From contig CAMQGK010000634.1 of the NCBI GenBank assembly GCA_947000775.1, positions 20,453,501-20,517,500 of the forward strand: a stretch of 64,000 nucleotides of DNA, given 5' to 3'. The first letter of the stretch is position 1. Each line of letters opens with the position of its first letter. Position numbers and translations under genes: made by a program. Positions 51,101-61,479 of the stretch are shown in pieces. The notes below the pieces were generated by a model. It was given only the letters and a program-made list of their open reading frames with translations. It was not told the origin of the DNA and made no database searches. This stretch comes from Pterois miles (Eukaryota > Chordata > Actinopteri > Perciformes > Scorpaenidae).

Positions 51101-53594
51101 TGAAAAGATAATCGGCAGATTAATCAACAATAAAAATAGTGGTTAGTTGCAGCCCTAGACAGTTTTATTAAATGGTGGATATCCATTTTTTAACTGAAAG
51201 GTGCAATAGGGCCCCGTGGGAGAATGGACAGAGGCCAGATCAGGGTCAGCAGGGCAGAGCACATCACCCTCCTCCATCTCTGCCTGTCTATCTGCCAGGC
51301 AGCCAATCCCTCACAATCTAATGGAACTGCTTCTGCAGCAGAAGTTCACTCGCATTAACGCATGCCAGCGATTTCCGTTAAGGTGTGAATTCAGAACCGC
51401 GTGCGTGTGTACGTGTGCTTTACAAGCGCCTTTTATCAAAAGAGCTCGGCCTGTCGAGTTAAGGGTCAGCCGGAGCAGAGTGGGAGCTGATTCGCTGCCA
51501 GGGTTCGGATGACTGATGGATGTCCAGGGGTGAGAGAGGCCATTACGGTTTTACAGACAACACTTCCCTTCTCAGTGACCCGCTCAGCCCCCCTCTACGT
51601 CTGATAAACTGTCTCTGTCGTGAATTATGATGACTGCTCTCTTTTTGTTTTGTGTGGCAACAGTTCCTGGCACCGAAAATGGACGTGTGCATCCTTTTTA
51701 GACATGTTTGATAAGCCTGCAATACACTCGTTTTGTGGGTTTAAGTCAGAAAAGTAACATCCCTAGACATGCCACAGATTGCAATATTGTAATGCTTATT
51801 ATTTTCCTTCTACCCATCAGTGTATACATGTACTTGTGAGAGTGATTGTGTGTAAAAGTGAGAAACAAAACAAGTATTTGTGTGTCTGTGTGAGAACAGT
51901 CTGAAAGCTCTTGTGAAGTTATACGGAGGCAGACAAAGCGAGGAAGTTTAGCTACTGGTCATTGTTCAAGTGCTTAGTTAGGTAACACTAATAGATGGTC
52001 CGTCTGTGTTTGTGTGTGTGTGTGCGAGTGTGTATATGTGTGTTTGTGTACCATCGGGTTCCAGTCAGGGAACTGTGCGGCGCTCACACAGGGCCCGAGG
52101 TGTCCCTCACCTCTTCACACACACTCTCCCACGCTCGCCGGCGTTGCCTTTCTTCACACACAGTTCGAGGACAAGCCTCACCTCCGTCTCTCTCGCTAAC
52201 AGACTGATCTGAAATCAGCATCTTGGCCACAGCCTCTCAGTCCGTCTGGTCTCCCACTTCTTTCTCAGCCTCGGTAGGAAGGAAGTGACCCAACACTCCG
52301 GCACCCGTCCCTCCAGTGAACGCATTGTTGCCACATCAAGGCCCAGATATGTACAGTAGCCCAGCTGAAGTTTCCCACCCTCCCTCTCCTCTGCACTCCC
52401 AGCCCCACACCTTGTTAGAACAAATGGCAGAGCTGAATAACTGTTTGTTTTGAGCGCCATGGCGTGAGTACGGCTGCCCACTGATATCGAATGAGGAATC
52501 TAATCAGAGGACTTATTAAGAATCGGGGCGTAGAGGAGGAAAAAACAGTCAAGGCTGTAATGTTTTGGACCTCAGATTTGTTTGTTTTTGATAATGATGA
52601 GGTCAAGGAAAGATGTTTTTCATTCAAACAAGAATCTACTCTATGCTGACAATATGTGATACTGCTGCACCTGATCACAGAGAAAGCAAGATGCATGCAG
52701 GATAGCATCAGCCATGAATCAAACCCATGTGGTCATCTAGTCTGAGCCACCAGTACGCAAAAGAAGAAGTTTTGACTGTAATCAGAGTGACATTTCACCT
52801 TGTTTGTTCGCTAAATCGCTGCAGTTCTGCGGTTGCCTCCAGAAACTTCACATGTAAACAAATTTCATGCTGAGAAATGCTATGCGTCAGGTTAGAAAAT
52901 CAGTTTGAAAGGAAATAGTTTTGCGTGCTGTGGGATTATTTGCAGAACATTCCAGTGTGACACAGAAATAACCGTCCTCGCTCGCTGTCTGTGTGGCCCC
53001 TTGCGTCGCTTTCAGTAATTAGAAGGAGCCATTCCACAAAATGACGGCCTTCTCACTATAGCCCCGACTTTTGGCTCGCTTTGAGAGTTGACCAGAGGGT
53101 ATGTGTGTGAAAGAGACGGTAAAGGACTTTATTTATGTGCGTCTTGTTGTGCAGCTTGTGTTTAATGGCTGTATTTGAACGCTTGCCTGTTTGTGTGTGT
53201 GTGTGTATCAATCAGAGGCCAGCCAGGTCTGGCCCGGCAGCCCACATCAGGCTGTGGGAAATGCAGTTCTGCCTTCCTGTCCCTTCAAAGAAACTCTGCT
53301 CTCCAGCAAAATGGCAGGAAGCCTCCCCGGCCCTCTGACAGACAGGCACAAAACAACACAGACGGCCGACCCTCGCCACATCACCGTCTGACTCTGCCTC
53401 TCTCAATGTGCATTAAACTGGCACCGCTAACCGTCTGCAGAATTTTTCTGGCAGCAGAGGAAAAAAAGTAATGGAGATGGTTTGATTTCTTAGTCCAATT
53501 CATGGCTATTAATGTGTCCACAAGATGGAAAAGCGTGCTCACTAAGAAATCCCAAAGTAGACTGAAGGGGGAGACATTAGCCACTTTATACCTC

Positions 53595-53626
<32 letters not shown>

Positions 53627-56600
53627 ATCTTTGAACATGGGAGCCAAGTAGTATCTAGTTCACGCTGTCTCTTAGCCAGCTAGCTTTCATCTGTGGTGTG
53701 TCGAGTCGGTGCCGGCCAAGGGTAACTAGCGGTAATCTGTCTTAATGACAGAGTTCACAGTGGGCTGCTGTGGTGTGGTGAGATTCCCCTGCGAAACTCT
53801 GAGTCCTCATCAGACTGTCAGACTGTCTGTCTCTTCCCCTGACTCCTTGAGAACCAAGACAAGCGCTCATTTTTTTATATATGTATATAATATGTATATA
53901 TATCACTTACTTTCTGTCACACGTAAATGCATTTTTGGGGTTGCATGTTTGTCATCTGGCTCTTTTCCAGATACTTTGTTATAGATAAAGATACATTTTT
54001 AGGGGGTAACATCTGTAAAGCTTCACCAAGCCCTAACAAGAGGGTAAAATATTTTCTGTCGGTCACTTCGCTCCCAGCTTCCAGCTTGGCATCTGGCTCT
54101 TAACTAAACTGATGCTGTTGCTGCGAGAAAATTAAGTTTAAGTCCAACTTTTGTCAATACACGCAGAGGCAGCAAAGAAGTGTCGGGCTAATATTTCCAC
54201 CATCGGCAGCGCTGAACAAGTGTTGCCCATTGACTTATTGATTGCACAGTGTAATGTGTCCTTATACAGTGAGAGGGGCTGGTTCGATCGTGGCCCCCCA
54301 TCTGTCTCTCTCTTTCTCACATAACCATCCATCTATCTTCTTTCATCAGCTCTTCTTGACTTTTTTTTTTTTTTTTTCATTATGCATTCTCGCTGCTGTT
54401 CGTCTCCTCCTTTTTGATTGCATCTGGTTAGGGCGGCTCCGCTTTTGGCTGCTTTGGCAGCAGCCAGCAGCACAGGGGACAGGACAGGACAGAAGATTGT
54501 AGTGGTGTATTAATGAAATTAGTGCCGTAGTTGGTTTGGGAGTATCAGGCGCCAGGCACCAGGGCTGGGCCGGGGTTAATTAGCTGGCAGCAGGCCTCTA
54601 ATTGGGTCAGGACCGTGTCAGGCCCCTGGCTCTGGCCCTACAGGGATTGGATTACACTGTCGGGGGACAGACAGTAGGGGGAGGGAGAGAGGGTGTGGGG
54701 GAGTTTGTAGTAGCGGAGGAGGGAAGGATGGAGAGGGAGCTGGAGGGTGCAGAGAGAGGAGGGACAGGGGAGTGTAGCTTAATCTGCCAGCAGGAGGTAC
54801 GGATAGGAGGAGATGGGGAGGGCTGAATACCGCTGTTTGACTGGATTGGATTTAGGCGGGCGTGTGGTGGGGGTGCTATGAAAGGGGGGGCAGGGCAGGT
54901 GGTGAAGCTTGATATGTGTATCCATAGCAACAGCAGAGTGGTGTGACACCACATGGGATTTGCTTGTGTTTTTGGGGTGTGGTCCTCTTAACGCAGTCCT
55001 TGTCCTCATCAGTCCACAGTTAGAAAGTTGTTTTGTGTCCATTTCAGTGCATTTCCATCCAGATTTTCATTTTGACACTCAAAACGATCCCAAATGTCCA
55101 GCTGGTTGGGTTTTTATGTGAGGTGATCTGAGGCTCCTTTTGTTTTGCCATCAGCTGCTATATATTAGGGGCGGGAATCACCAGAGGCCCCACAATACGA
55201 TATTATCACAATACTTTGTCACAATATGATTTTATTGGAATTTTAAACATTTTTTGATATGCTGAGTGTTGTGATAAGATATATTGAGATACAGTATATA
55301 ACCCTTTTTCAAGTGCAAATTATGTAGTTTGTCTACGATAGTCTGTTCATCTCAGAGTTCTCATTTAGGGACGCACTGATCCCGATACTGGATCGGATAT
55401 CATACCAATACCGATTCAAATAGCTGGATCGGATATCGGTGACAATGGGGCTGATCCATTCAGCTCAGTTTTATGTTATATACTATATATACAGTATATA
55501 TCATTCACTGCAATTTTAATTCCTGTTAATTTTGAAGATTTTCCACTAAGTTGCTGGTGTACAATTTATCATTTTAACTATAAATTAATTAAATAAATGT
55601 ATATTTATATTTATTGGTCACATTTTGCTTTTTCAAAGTTAGTAAAGCAATATTTAAGTCAATACCTTATAAAAGAGTGATGGCAGTCACTTCCACACAG
55701 TGAGGCATACAGCTTATTAATACTACACTGGTATCGGATCCGTAGTTGGCGTCAGCCGATACCCAGAGCCCAGTTATTGCTATCGTATCAGGAATAAAAA
55801 GTCGGATCAGTGCATCCCTATTTTCACAGACATCTTGAGGTCAGAGGTCAAGTTTAAAAATGGATGAAGTTTTCTGGTATTTATTTTTTCTAACGTAAAG
55901 AAAAGGCAGAAAAGGGGGAAACAGAAGCAGTCAATGCGGGTGTTATAAAGATAAATCTTATGTATTGATACATTGGCCACCAAAATTTGCAATCTATGCT
56001 GTATCTAACCCCCCCCCCCCCCCCATATGTATGTATGACTTGTGATTTCAACTGAGGGGAAAGGGGGGGATTAAAAGCTCTACTCTCGTGTATGCCAGTG
56101 GTTGCATTTCCTGCAGCCACATTGCTGAAGGCTTTAGGGTTAGTTTGGGAAAAAAAGAAAATATTGTTGGCTCCGCTTAACAGGGTATGCCAGCGATTTT
56201 AGAAATAGGGATTTTCTGTTGCGCCTGTTTTGACTCGGCCACCTCCCTCTCTCTCTCTGTAAGCCACATTGCTGGGCTTTAGGGAGTTTGGATAGTTGCG
56301 GGGCCCTCGGCCTCGTCATTTCTGTTGGACGTCTGTTTCCTTGCTTTCCTTTGATAAAGTAGTGTCTTTTTTTGTTTTGATAAATTTTATGTAGGCTGAA
56401 TGCTACTGAGTTTTGAATATGTTAGTGATCAGAGGCTGCCCTCAGCTAAAGATCAAAATGTAGGAGATATCATCAGGATGGTCAAACATCAGAAGGTGGC
56501 GTTCTTAAAGAGCAGCTCTGCTATTATTTGTCACCTTCATAATCCTGCCATAAACAAAAGGATTAACCCGACTGACATGTCTTTTCATACAGAAATAATA

Positions 56601-59600
56601 GCATCCAACTGCTATAATATGGGATTTTCAGATTTAGTTTATGCCCGTCAAGAATTAGATTAAATACATACAACATTCAGTCCCATTTGGCCACAGAAAT
56701 CCATAGATGGGGGCTTTAACCCATCTTCAAACATGACATTGGAGTCTGGAGGCTTACGGTACATATAATCTGCTAAACAGAAACAGATTGGTGGCAGGGG
56801 TTGAGCAATATTGCCTTATATGAGCAATTTGCATCTTTGCCAGGTGGTGGTTTTGCATCTGGGTGGTTGATATAGCGTGGTCCGCCACGCTGGTTTGGTT
56901 GGTGCCCTTGACTGAGCAGCAACCCCGGTTAGACTGGCACCTGCGGTGAGGAGGCTCCACGTCTGATCTCGGCCACAACACCACCGCTGCCGCCACTGTG
57001 CTAATACCGCCTCGCTGTAGCCGGAGCCACCACAGACCCCCTTTGCTCTCCGTCTGGACCTTATTCTTTTCCGCACATCTAATCCTCTGCACGTCTCACG
57101 CTCTCGCTTCCTTTTACTTTTCAAGTCATCCACTTTTCTCGACGCCAAGGCCAATTATAGGCCTTTGATGGGAGGATTCAGTGTTTGTGCATCTCGGGGG
57201 AGTGCGGTGCGCTGGTTTCTTGGTACATACCGATTTATGCCACAGAAATGTGTAACTGCTCCCTACCTTATAGTAAATCTATAGTTAAGTTGGGTGTGCT
57301 TCAGACTTATTTTATTGTCTCCTGCTATTAGAGTATTATGAGTATCTTTTATCATCCCCCATGTCCATTTTCTCTTCTTTTTCTCCATCTCTCTTTCTTT
57401 TAGTCTGTTTTGCCCCAGTTATTTGTATTCACTCGGCGAATGTTGAAAAAGAATGACAACTTTGCCCACAATACACCAGCTGTCTGGAGGAAAAAGCAAA
57501 ACAAGTGAAACAAAAGACATAAATATAACTTTGATTCATAACTAGGAGCTCTAGGACCGTGCAAACCAGGGCCGAATGTATTTGTCATGCTGACACCACT
57601 CCACAGTGACCTGTAGGTGAGCTGTCCAATACCTCCCCAGAGTGTTTCCTCTGTTCATCTGTTCTATTAGTTCCTCTTTAACACCTCTACAGGGCCTGAC
57701 CTTTTTTGGGGGCCTATACGAAAGGGTCACAGGTCAGGGTTCAGCCTGCGGACACATTAGCATAGAATGCTACTGGTTAGAAATGGAGAAAGATCCAGCT
57801 TGTGAGTCTTGTTGCATACTTGAGCGTTTTTTTATTATCTTTAAGCAATGATTTCATATCCGGGTATTACACGTATTGTTGCAAGAAGTTGATGTATGCA
57901 TGTATTACAGCCTCAGTTTAAATTTTCTGAGCATGTGTTTTGGATTAATGGAATGTGATTTTAACGCGGTTGGTTACATTACATTGACAAAGCAAGGAAA
58001 TAGGACTGGGAAATATTTATAAGCCCAGGTTTTCACTGTACAAAAGGGCTTGGGAACAAGTGTCCCAACTCGAGTGCGAGTAAGGCCAAGCCTGACTCTC
58101 CCACAGGGACTCTCTTGTAACCCTGGCCTGACCCCTGTCACCCGACCCTGGACCTGGCCTCAGGTTCTCCTCGCTCAGGGTCACGACCCCTTGGTCAAAC
58201 ACCATAGTGTGCCTGTCGCTGGGTCGATGGCAGCCCCGTCCCTGTTCTCATTGTGCCATTGTGCCAGATGACGTTAATTCCTCATCAGCTGGATGTGGAG
58301 GGAACCACTTCAACAGCAGATCCAGGGTCAGGTTGCTCCCCGTTTGATGGCCGAAGAACACCTGATGTGGTGCGGGCAGTAACGTGACCAAGACCAACTG
58401 CCGGGCCTGTTTGTTCGTCTTTTGTGGCATTGTGTGAAATGGAGTGTAAATCACGTTTTCCCTCACAATTTCTCTCTCTTTCTTGTTCTCTCTCTCTCTC
58501 TGTCTCTCTCGTCAGCTGTCCAGTCAATAAGGGCACACGCTTTATTTAAACAATCACCAGATCGGGGGCAGATTAAGGAGGATTGATTCCTGTGCTGATC
58601 TGCTTTGGTGAAAGGGTCTTTATCCTAGAGAATACAGTCTTATCAAAGATTTGTATTGATTAGGGAAGAGTTAATAACCTCTGAATTGATTGGGCTGCTT
58701 TTCTCTATTCTGCCAGTAAGTAAGTAAGTAAGTAAGTAAGTCCATTCTGGTAAATGATAAGAGATTTTTTTCAGGTTCTGTTTATGATCTAAACATATTT
58801 GGGCTGTCTCTTGTTTAAAATATTTTATCACACATTTATTGACTTCATCATTTGTCATAGATTTGTCAAGTATTTATACTCTTATCATCATAGGAGTGGG
58901 CAACTGTGCTTACTTTATGCAAACATACTATATATTTATTACTGGAAGTCAATTAACAACACAAAACAATGACTCATATTGTCCAGAAACCTTCACAGGT
59001 ACTGCATTTAGCTTAAAGATATTCTCAGCTCATATTGTGGCAAACTGAAGCCCAACAGGCAACAACTAAGATAAGATAAGATAAGATATTCCTTTATTGG
59101 TCCCACAGTGGGGAAATTCACACATTACAGCAGCAACTGTCAGTGTGTCAGTGTGCTGACTTGACTATGACTTGCCCCACACTACATATTATCATAAAGT
59201 GGTCATGTCTGTGAAGGGGAGACTGGTGGGTACCCATAGAACCCATTTATATTTACATATCTTGTGGTCAGAGGTCAAGGGACCCCTTTGAAAATGACCA
59301 TGATAGTTTGTCTTTGCCAAAATTTTGGACCGTCATTGAACCTCCTTTGCGACAAGCTAGTAGGACATGGTCGGTACCAATGGATTCCTTTGATTTTATA
59401 GGGATTTTTTAGTTTCCTAGGTCTTAAAACTGAGCCTGCTACAATCTAAGAATTGCAAGTTGCATTTATGCGTTAAAGAAATTAGTGGCAAATTAACTGT
59501 TGAAACTTCCGACAGCAAAAATGTAAATAAGCATTAAAACGTAAATAACATGGAAGTATTTGGATACAACCTCTGGGAAGGCATTTTTAAATTTTGGTGC

Positions 59601-59818
59601 TGGACATTCTGACTGTGTCAAATGAGTTGCATTAGTCTCTCGCTATCCAGGTAATTTGGGTTTTCACTTCTCTGTCTCTTCCTCTTTTAGATAAGGAGAG
59701 CCTGATCACGGAAAGTGGCAAGCTGCACACCTTGGACATCCTGTTGAGTCGACTAAAAGCCCAGGGACACCGGGTCCTCATCTACTCCCAAATGACCCGC
59801 ATGATCGACCTGCTGGAG
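32324..59818 (+). CDS. ino80: INO80 chromatin-remodelling ATPase, 5' 26 coding exons (partial, runs off right edge)
   Basis: Exons: 32324-32475, 32869-33029, 33127-33194, 33364-33510, 33609-33729, 33864-34069, 34180-34233, 34331-34534, 34659-34863, 35818-35885, 35980-36201, 36606-36686, 37097-37192, 37980-38039, 38161-38303, 40502-40586, 40679-40796, 41000-41085, 42895-43062, 43385-43518, 43835-43902, 44581-44674, 44814-45027, 49539-49679, 50399-50624, 59691-59818. All junctions are GT-AG, and the frame is open for 1,150 codons of an expected ~1,550. Seen: an acidic N-terminus with a VKSEP SUMO-type motif, the basic DBINO region (exons 6-9), Walker A DEMGLGKT (K550), the DEAQ box (653-656) and LLLTGTP (679-684). 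The long insertion typical of INO80 splits the ATPase after VCNHP (exon 20). The C-terminal lobe starts in exon 26. Function (family): ATP-driven nucleosome sliding in transcription, replication and repair, with YY1, Arp5/8 and RuvBL1/2. ATG 32324 is preceded by an in-frame TAG two codons upstream. Confidence 0.97.
35371..35704 (-). mobile_element. Full-length tRNA-derived SINE in ino80 intron 9
   Basis: Read on the minus strand, it starts GGGGCGGCAGTAGCTCAGTC, with a pol III A-box in the tRNA-like head and a B-box GGTTCAAGTCC. A conserved body and the tail AATTTCCCCACTGTGGGAC follow, ending in (CTT)n. It is the same family as 62153-62451 and 9077-9313. It lies between exons 9 and 10 in antisense orientation. 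Confidence 0.85.
38590..39541. mobile_element. Degenerate LINE 3' fragment inside a MITE, ino80 intron 15
   Basis: On the minus strand, 39331-39128 encodes a stretch resembling the C-terminal part of teleost non-LTR reverse transcriptases (FKYVWVLFASEGTMEREISR, then RELSRKAKLLIYQSVVVPT). Further degenerate coding of the same type runs to about 38760, with frame breaks. Flanks at about 38595-38700 and 39390-39541 look like the two halves of another short element with facing ends (TTGTCATGAC and its near complement). I cannot assign a clade. The fragment is not functional. Confidence 0.65.
42139..42605. mobile_element. MITE with GATACCGATACC-type inverted ends, ino80 intron 18
   Basis: The element starts GTTGTTCTGATACCGATACC and ends with GGTATCGGTATCAGG, then TAGTATCGGAACATC. 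These are imperfect inverted repeats. No coding capacity is seen. The style matches teleost hAT-type MITEs. Confidence 0.55.
43978..44432. repeat. Dispersed repeat common in perch-like fishes, ino80 intron 21
   Basis: This is a block of about 450 bp with landmarks CCATAGACTGTATATAAGAA, TGAGACCATAAACTCATG, GAGTCGCCCCCTGCTGGC and GGCTTCACTTTTCAGACC. I recognise it as a high-copy repeat in percomorph genomes. It has no coding capacity and sits just before exon 22. The recognition is from memory, not from a search. Confidence 0.6.
45499..45790 (+). repeat. Direct duplication of a ~90-bp segment in ino80 intron 23
   Basis: CATAAAATATGACGACAGAC occurs at about 45501 and again at about 45700, each followed by similar sequence and by GGTACCTAGTGGCTTGG (about 45591 and 45764). 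The spacing is about 199 bp in the first part and 173 bp in the second, so one copy has lost some sequence. Confidence 0.75.
47072..47790. repeat. Older dispersed repeat split by a SINE insertion
   Basis: The left part (about 47072-47316, CAACTCAACTTTATTTACTG onward) and the right part (about 47652-47790) read like one element interrupted by the SINE at 47317-47651. The interruption is bounded by the direct repeat ATTAAAAA at 47309-47316 and 47652-47659. Confidence 0.6.
47317..47651 (-). mobile_element. tRNA-derived SINE-like element with target-site duplication
   Basis: On the minus strand it opens GGGCTGCACAGTGATGCAGT, with a tRNA-like A-box region and a B-box GTTCGAATCTG. It then contains the TTCACACCTACGGGCAATTTAGAG-type body seen in reverse and ends in (GGAT)n. 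ATTAAAAA flanks both sides as an 8-bp target-site duplication. Related copies lie at 11357-11630 (plus) and 48475-48720 (minus, lacking the head). Confidence 0.75.
48147..48194. repeat. (CA)n microsatellite
   Basis: Uninterrupted AC dinucleotide tract of about 48 bp in ino80 intron 23. Confidence 0.95.
48475..48720 (-). mobile_element. 5'-truncated copy of the 47.3-kb SINE-like family
   Basis: It starts with a (CCAT)n tract, then carries the same body (ACCTACAGGTAATTTAGAGT, CATGCAAACTCCACACAGAA) in the same orientation as 47317-47651. It stops before the tRNA-like head, as expected for a 5'-truncated insertion. Confidence 0.7.
49684..49740. repeat. (TG)n tract at the donor side of ino80 exon 24
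   Basis: An imperfect TG/TGTA dinucleotide tract begins a few bases after the exon 24 donor gtattg (49680). Such UG-rich tracts in the transcript can bind splicing factors of the CELF and TDP-43 type; an effect here is inference. Confidence 0.9.
50903..51158. mobile_element. Short MITE-like repeat (AATTAATCAATTAG ... CAGCCCTAG)
   Basis: The block begins GCAACAATTAATCAATTAGT and ends with AATCGGCAGATTAATCAACA, then GTTAGTTGCAGCCCTAG. It is a familiar teleost repeat with weak inverted ends. It has no coding capacity. Confidence 0.55.
53595..53626. repeat. (GAT)n microsatellite in ino80 intron 25
   Basis: About ten uninterrupted trinucleotide units. Confidence 0.95.
54510..54640. promoter_or_regulatory. 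Candidate conserved non-coding element with homeodomain-type sites
   Basis: A GC-rich, non-repetitive stretch with TTAATGAAATTA, GGGTTAATTAGC and CCTCTAATTGGG. TAATTA/TAATTG are homeodomain core sites. A similarly built block lies at about 60385-60480. Conservation cannot be tested from a single sequence. Confidence 0.25.
55366..55820. mobile_element. hAT-type MITE with 17-bp terminal inverted repeats
   Basis: It begins TAGGGACGCACTGATCC and ends GGATCAGTGCATCCCTA, which are inverted repeats with one mismatch. Internal GGATCGGATATC motifs repeat near the left end. It is 455 bp long and non-coding. The 8-bp flanks agree only partly. This end sequence is widespread in teleosts. Confidence 0.8.
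58715..58741. repeat. (AGTA)n microsatellite in ino80 intron 25
   Basis: About seven uninterrupted tetranucleotide units. Confidence 0.95.
58865..59518 (+). mobile_element. Diverged copy of the 22-kb hAT-like element, carrying a nested SINE tail
   Basis: It aligns by eye with 22043-22740 (GGAGTGGGCAA, TCAATTAACAACACAAAACA, TCAGTGTGTCAGTGTGCTGA, CAGAGGTCAAGGGACCCC). A segment at about 59066-59131 absent from the other copy is a SINE 3' tail in reverse orientation. The left terminus is not clear. Confidence 0.65.
59066..59131 (-). mobile_element. 5'-truncated SINE tail inserted in the hAT-like copy
   Basis: The (ATAAG)n tract is followed by ATATTCCTTTATTGGTCCCA and CAGTGGGGAAATTCA, the reverse complement of the tail of the SINE at 62153-62451. 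The interrupted sequence rejoins at CAACTGTCAGTG, as in the uninterrupted copy at 22.3 kb. Confidence 0.75.
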
Positions 59819-59979
59819 GTATAAACACACACACTTACACACACACACACACACACACACTAGACAGTTATTATGATATGTTCCCTGGACTTGTCTTCTA
59901 CTGAAATTAATCATTAATTAAAAGATAGTTTTGATTGAATTAGAGTTGAGTCCAGTCTCACACTAAAAACATTGAAAAC

Positions 59980-60298
59980 AGGGCTGTGTATTGGCAAGAC
60001 GCGATACAGATGGTGTATCATGATACAGAGGTGAAGGTTCAAAATATATTGTGATACTGTAAGCAAGACTTTTTATATTATCAGAACAGTGGGATCTGCT
60101 TTTGCATTTATCACAGTCCCTATAACGTCATAGCTCTACTTTGAGAGGGTACAGTTACTGGTACAAGTATTGACCGAGTTAATGTTTGCATGCAAACTAC
60201 TTATTAAAAATCAATCCAGTGTTTTTGAGAAGCAATACAGTATCACAAACCATAATATTGCGATACTCGATATTTTCAATATTTTCTTACACCCCTAG
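59980..60298. mobile_element. Short MITE-like repeat rich in GATAC motifs
   Basis: It runs from CAGGGCTGTGTATTGGCAAG to ATATTTTCTTACACCCCTAG, with facing GCGATAC / GCGATACTCGATA motifs near the ends. It is non-coding. The ends resemble a repeat I know from fish genomes; the exact limits are uncertain. Confidence 0.5.
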
Positions 60299-60384
60299 AA
60301 AATGCCTTTAATGTGTCATTTGCATATATTTTTGTTGAAGCCAGTTGTTTAAGTGGTCGGCTTCCACTGGCGAGGTATTGAGCT

Positions 60385-60480
60385 GCAGTACCTCTAATCA
60401 GCCTGCCTGTCCCTTGTTAGCGGACCCATTAGACGGCTAATTAACAGGTCAGGGCTAATTAGCGGGGTCTCATCTGCAGG
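60385..60480. promoter_or_regulatory. Candidate regulatory block with TAATTA cores
   Basis: ACCTCTAATCAGCC, CCATTAGACGGCTAATTAAC and GGGCTAATTAGCGGGG occur within about 100 bp of GC-rich, non-repetitive DNA. A GA-rich stretch follows. The layout resembles the block at 54510-54640. Confidence 0.25.
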
Positions 60481-60701
60481 GGAGGCAGCCAGATGGGAGG
60501 GATGACTGGAAGGAGGCGAGGTGGAGGGGAACGGGGGGAGATGGGAGTGGCAAGGGCCGTGTGGTTTGAAGAGAGAGAAATTCTGCACAAGACAAAGGTA
60601 GTTGAGATGGCAGAGAGGGAGAAAAGATGGGAAGGAAAGCTCAACACAAAGCCAGAAATGAGAAAAGCGAGGCTGATTTTTAGTGACTCTTATTACTTCT
60701 G

Positions 60702-60855
60702 TTCTGGCAACAATTGAATCGAAGGCAACTGGACTTAGATTTGTCTCTGAAGACGTTTCACCCCTTATCCAAGTGGCTTCATCAGTGGATAAGGGGTGAA
60801 ACGTCGTCAGAGACAAATCTAAGTCCAGTTGCCTTCGATTCAATTGTTGCCAGAA
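60702..60855. repeat. Near-perfect palindrome, 70-bp arms and 14-nt loop
   Basis: The left arm 60702-60771 and right arm 60786-60855 are reverse complements with a single mismatch (CTCTGAAGAC against CTCTGACGAC). The spacer is AGTGGCTTCATCAG. The DNA could extrude a cruciform and the transcript could form a very stable hairpin. It may be a foldback-type transposable element. Both arms encode the same short peptide in opposite strands, which is a trivial result of the symmetry. Confidence 0.95.
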
Positions 60856-61479
60856 TGAATATGACCTGGATGAATGAGAACATTCACAGACTTATTACTT
60901 TTATCTACACAGCATAAGTACTCTAAGCTGCCTGGGTGGACACAGATACAGCACAGATATGTCATCATACCGTTTAGGTAATTTATGAACAAGGACTTTT
61001 AAATTCATGCTGAAAGAAAGCACTACATCAAACAGAAAGATGCTGTCTCTGTTTAAGCTGCTTGGCTAGCTTTAATCTGATTTAGAAGTTGGAGGGCAAT
61101 CAGGTTGAAGTACGATTCATTTGTAAAAACCTGCATCACCGCCGCTTTCCATTGGGGAAACAATGGCGCAAAGCAATACTACTGGCGATCACGTGTCGAC
61201 AGCCTCGGTGCAATACTCTATTGTTGCCTCCATATTTGTTGCAAATGGAGCCAAAAGCCTCTGGCATGATGTCACTGGGAATTCCTTCCCCATTCACATA
61301 GTGGAGCGCTGTTTCCACGGCCAACTCTTTTGATGGCAGATGGACCCAGCCCAGGTGGTTAAGGACTGTCTTCCTGTGTGTCTGGACAACAAGGAATGCC
61401 TTGTGTGTTAATGCTGTAGGAACACAGCAATGGTGAGAAGATGGCTTAGATAATGCAGACTAGTGGAGTTCCTTGTTAA

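Larger units (their letters stand above)
50625..59690 (+). other. ino80 intron 25 (9.1 kb)
   Basis: This is the longest intron fully inside the window. It holds dispersed repeats (50903-51158, 55366-55820, 58865-59518), a (GAT)n tract (53595-53626), an (AGTA)n tract (58715-58741) and a C-run near 56010. The stretch 51.2-55.1 kb is mostly unique. It includes a TAATTA-bearing GC-rich segment (54510-54640) that looks like a candidate regulatory element. I see no exon or other gene. Confidence 0.65.

Noticed and set aside
60394..60843. 149-aa minus-strand open frame
   Set aside because: It crosses the palindrome and a GA-rich stretch; its first residues recur on the opposite strand only because of the palindrome.
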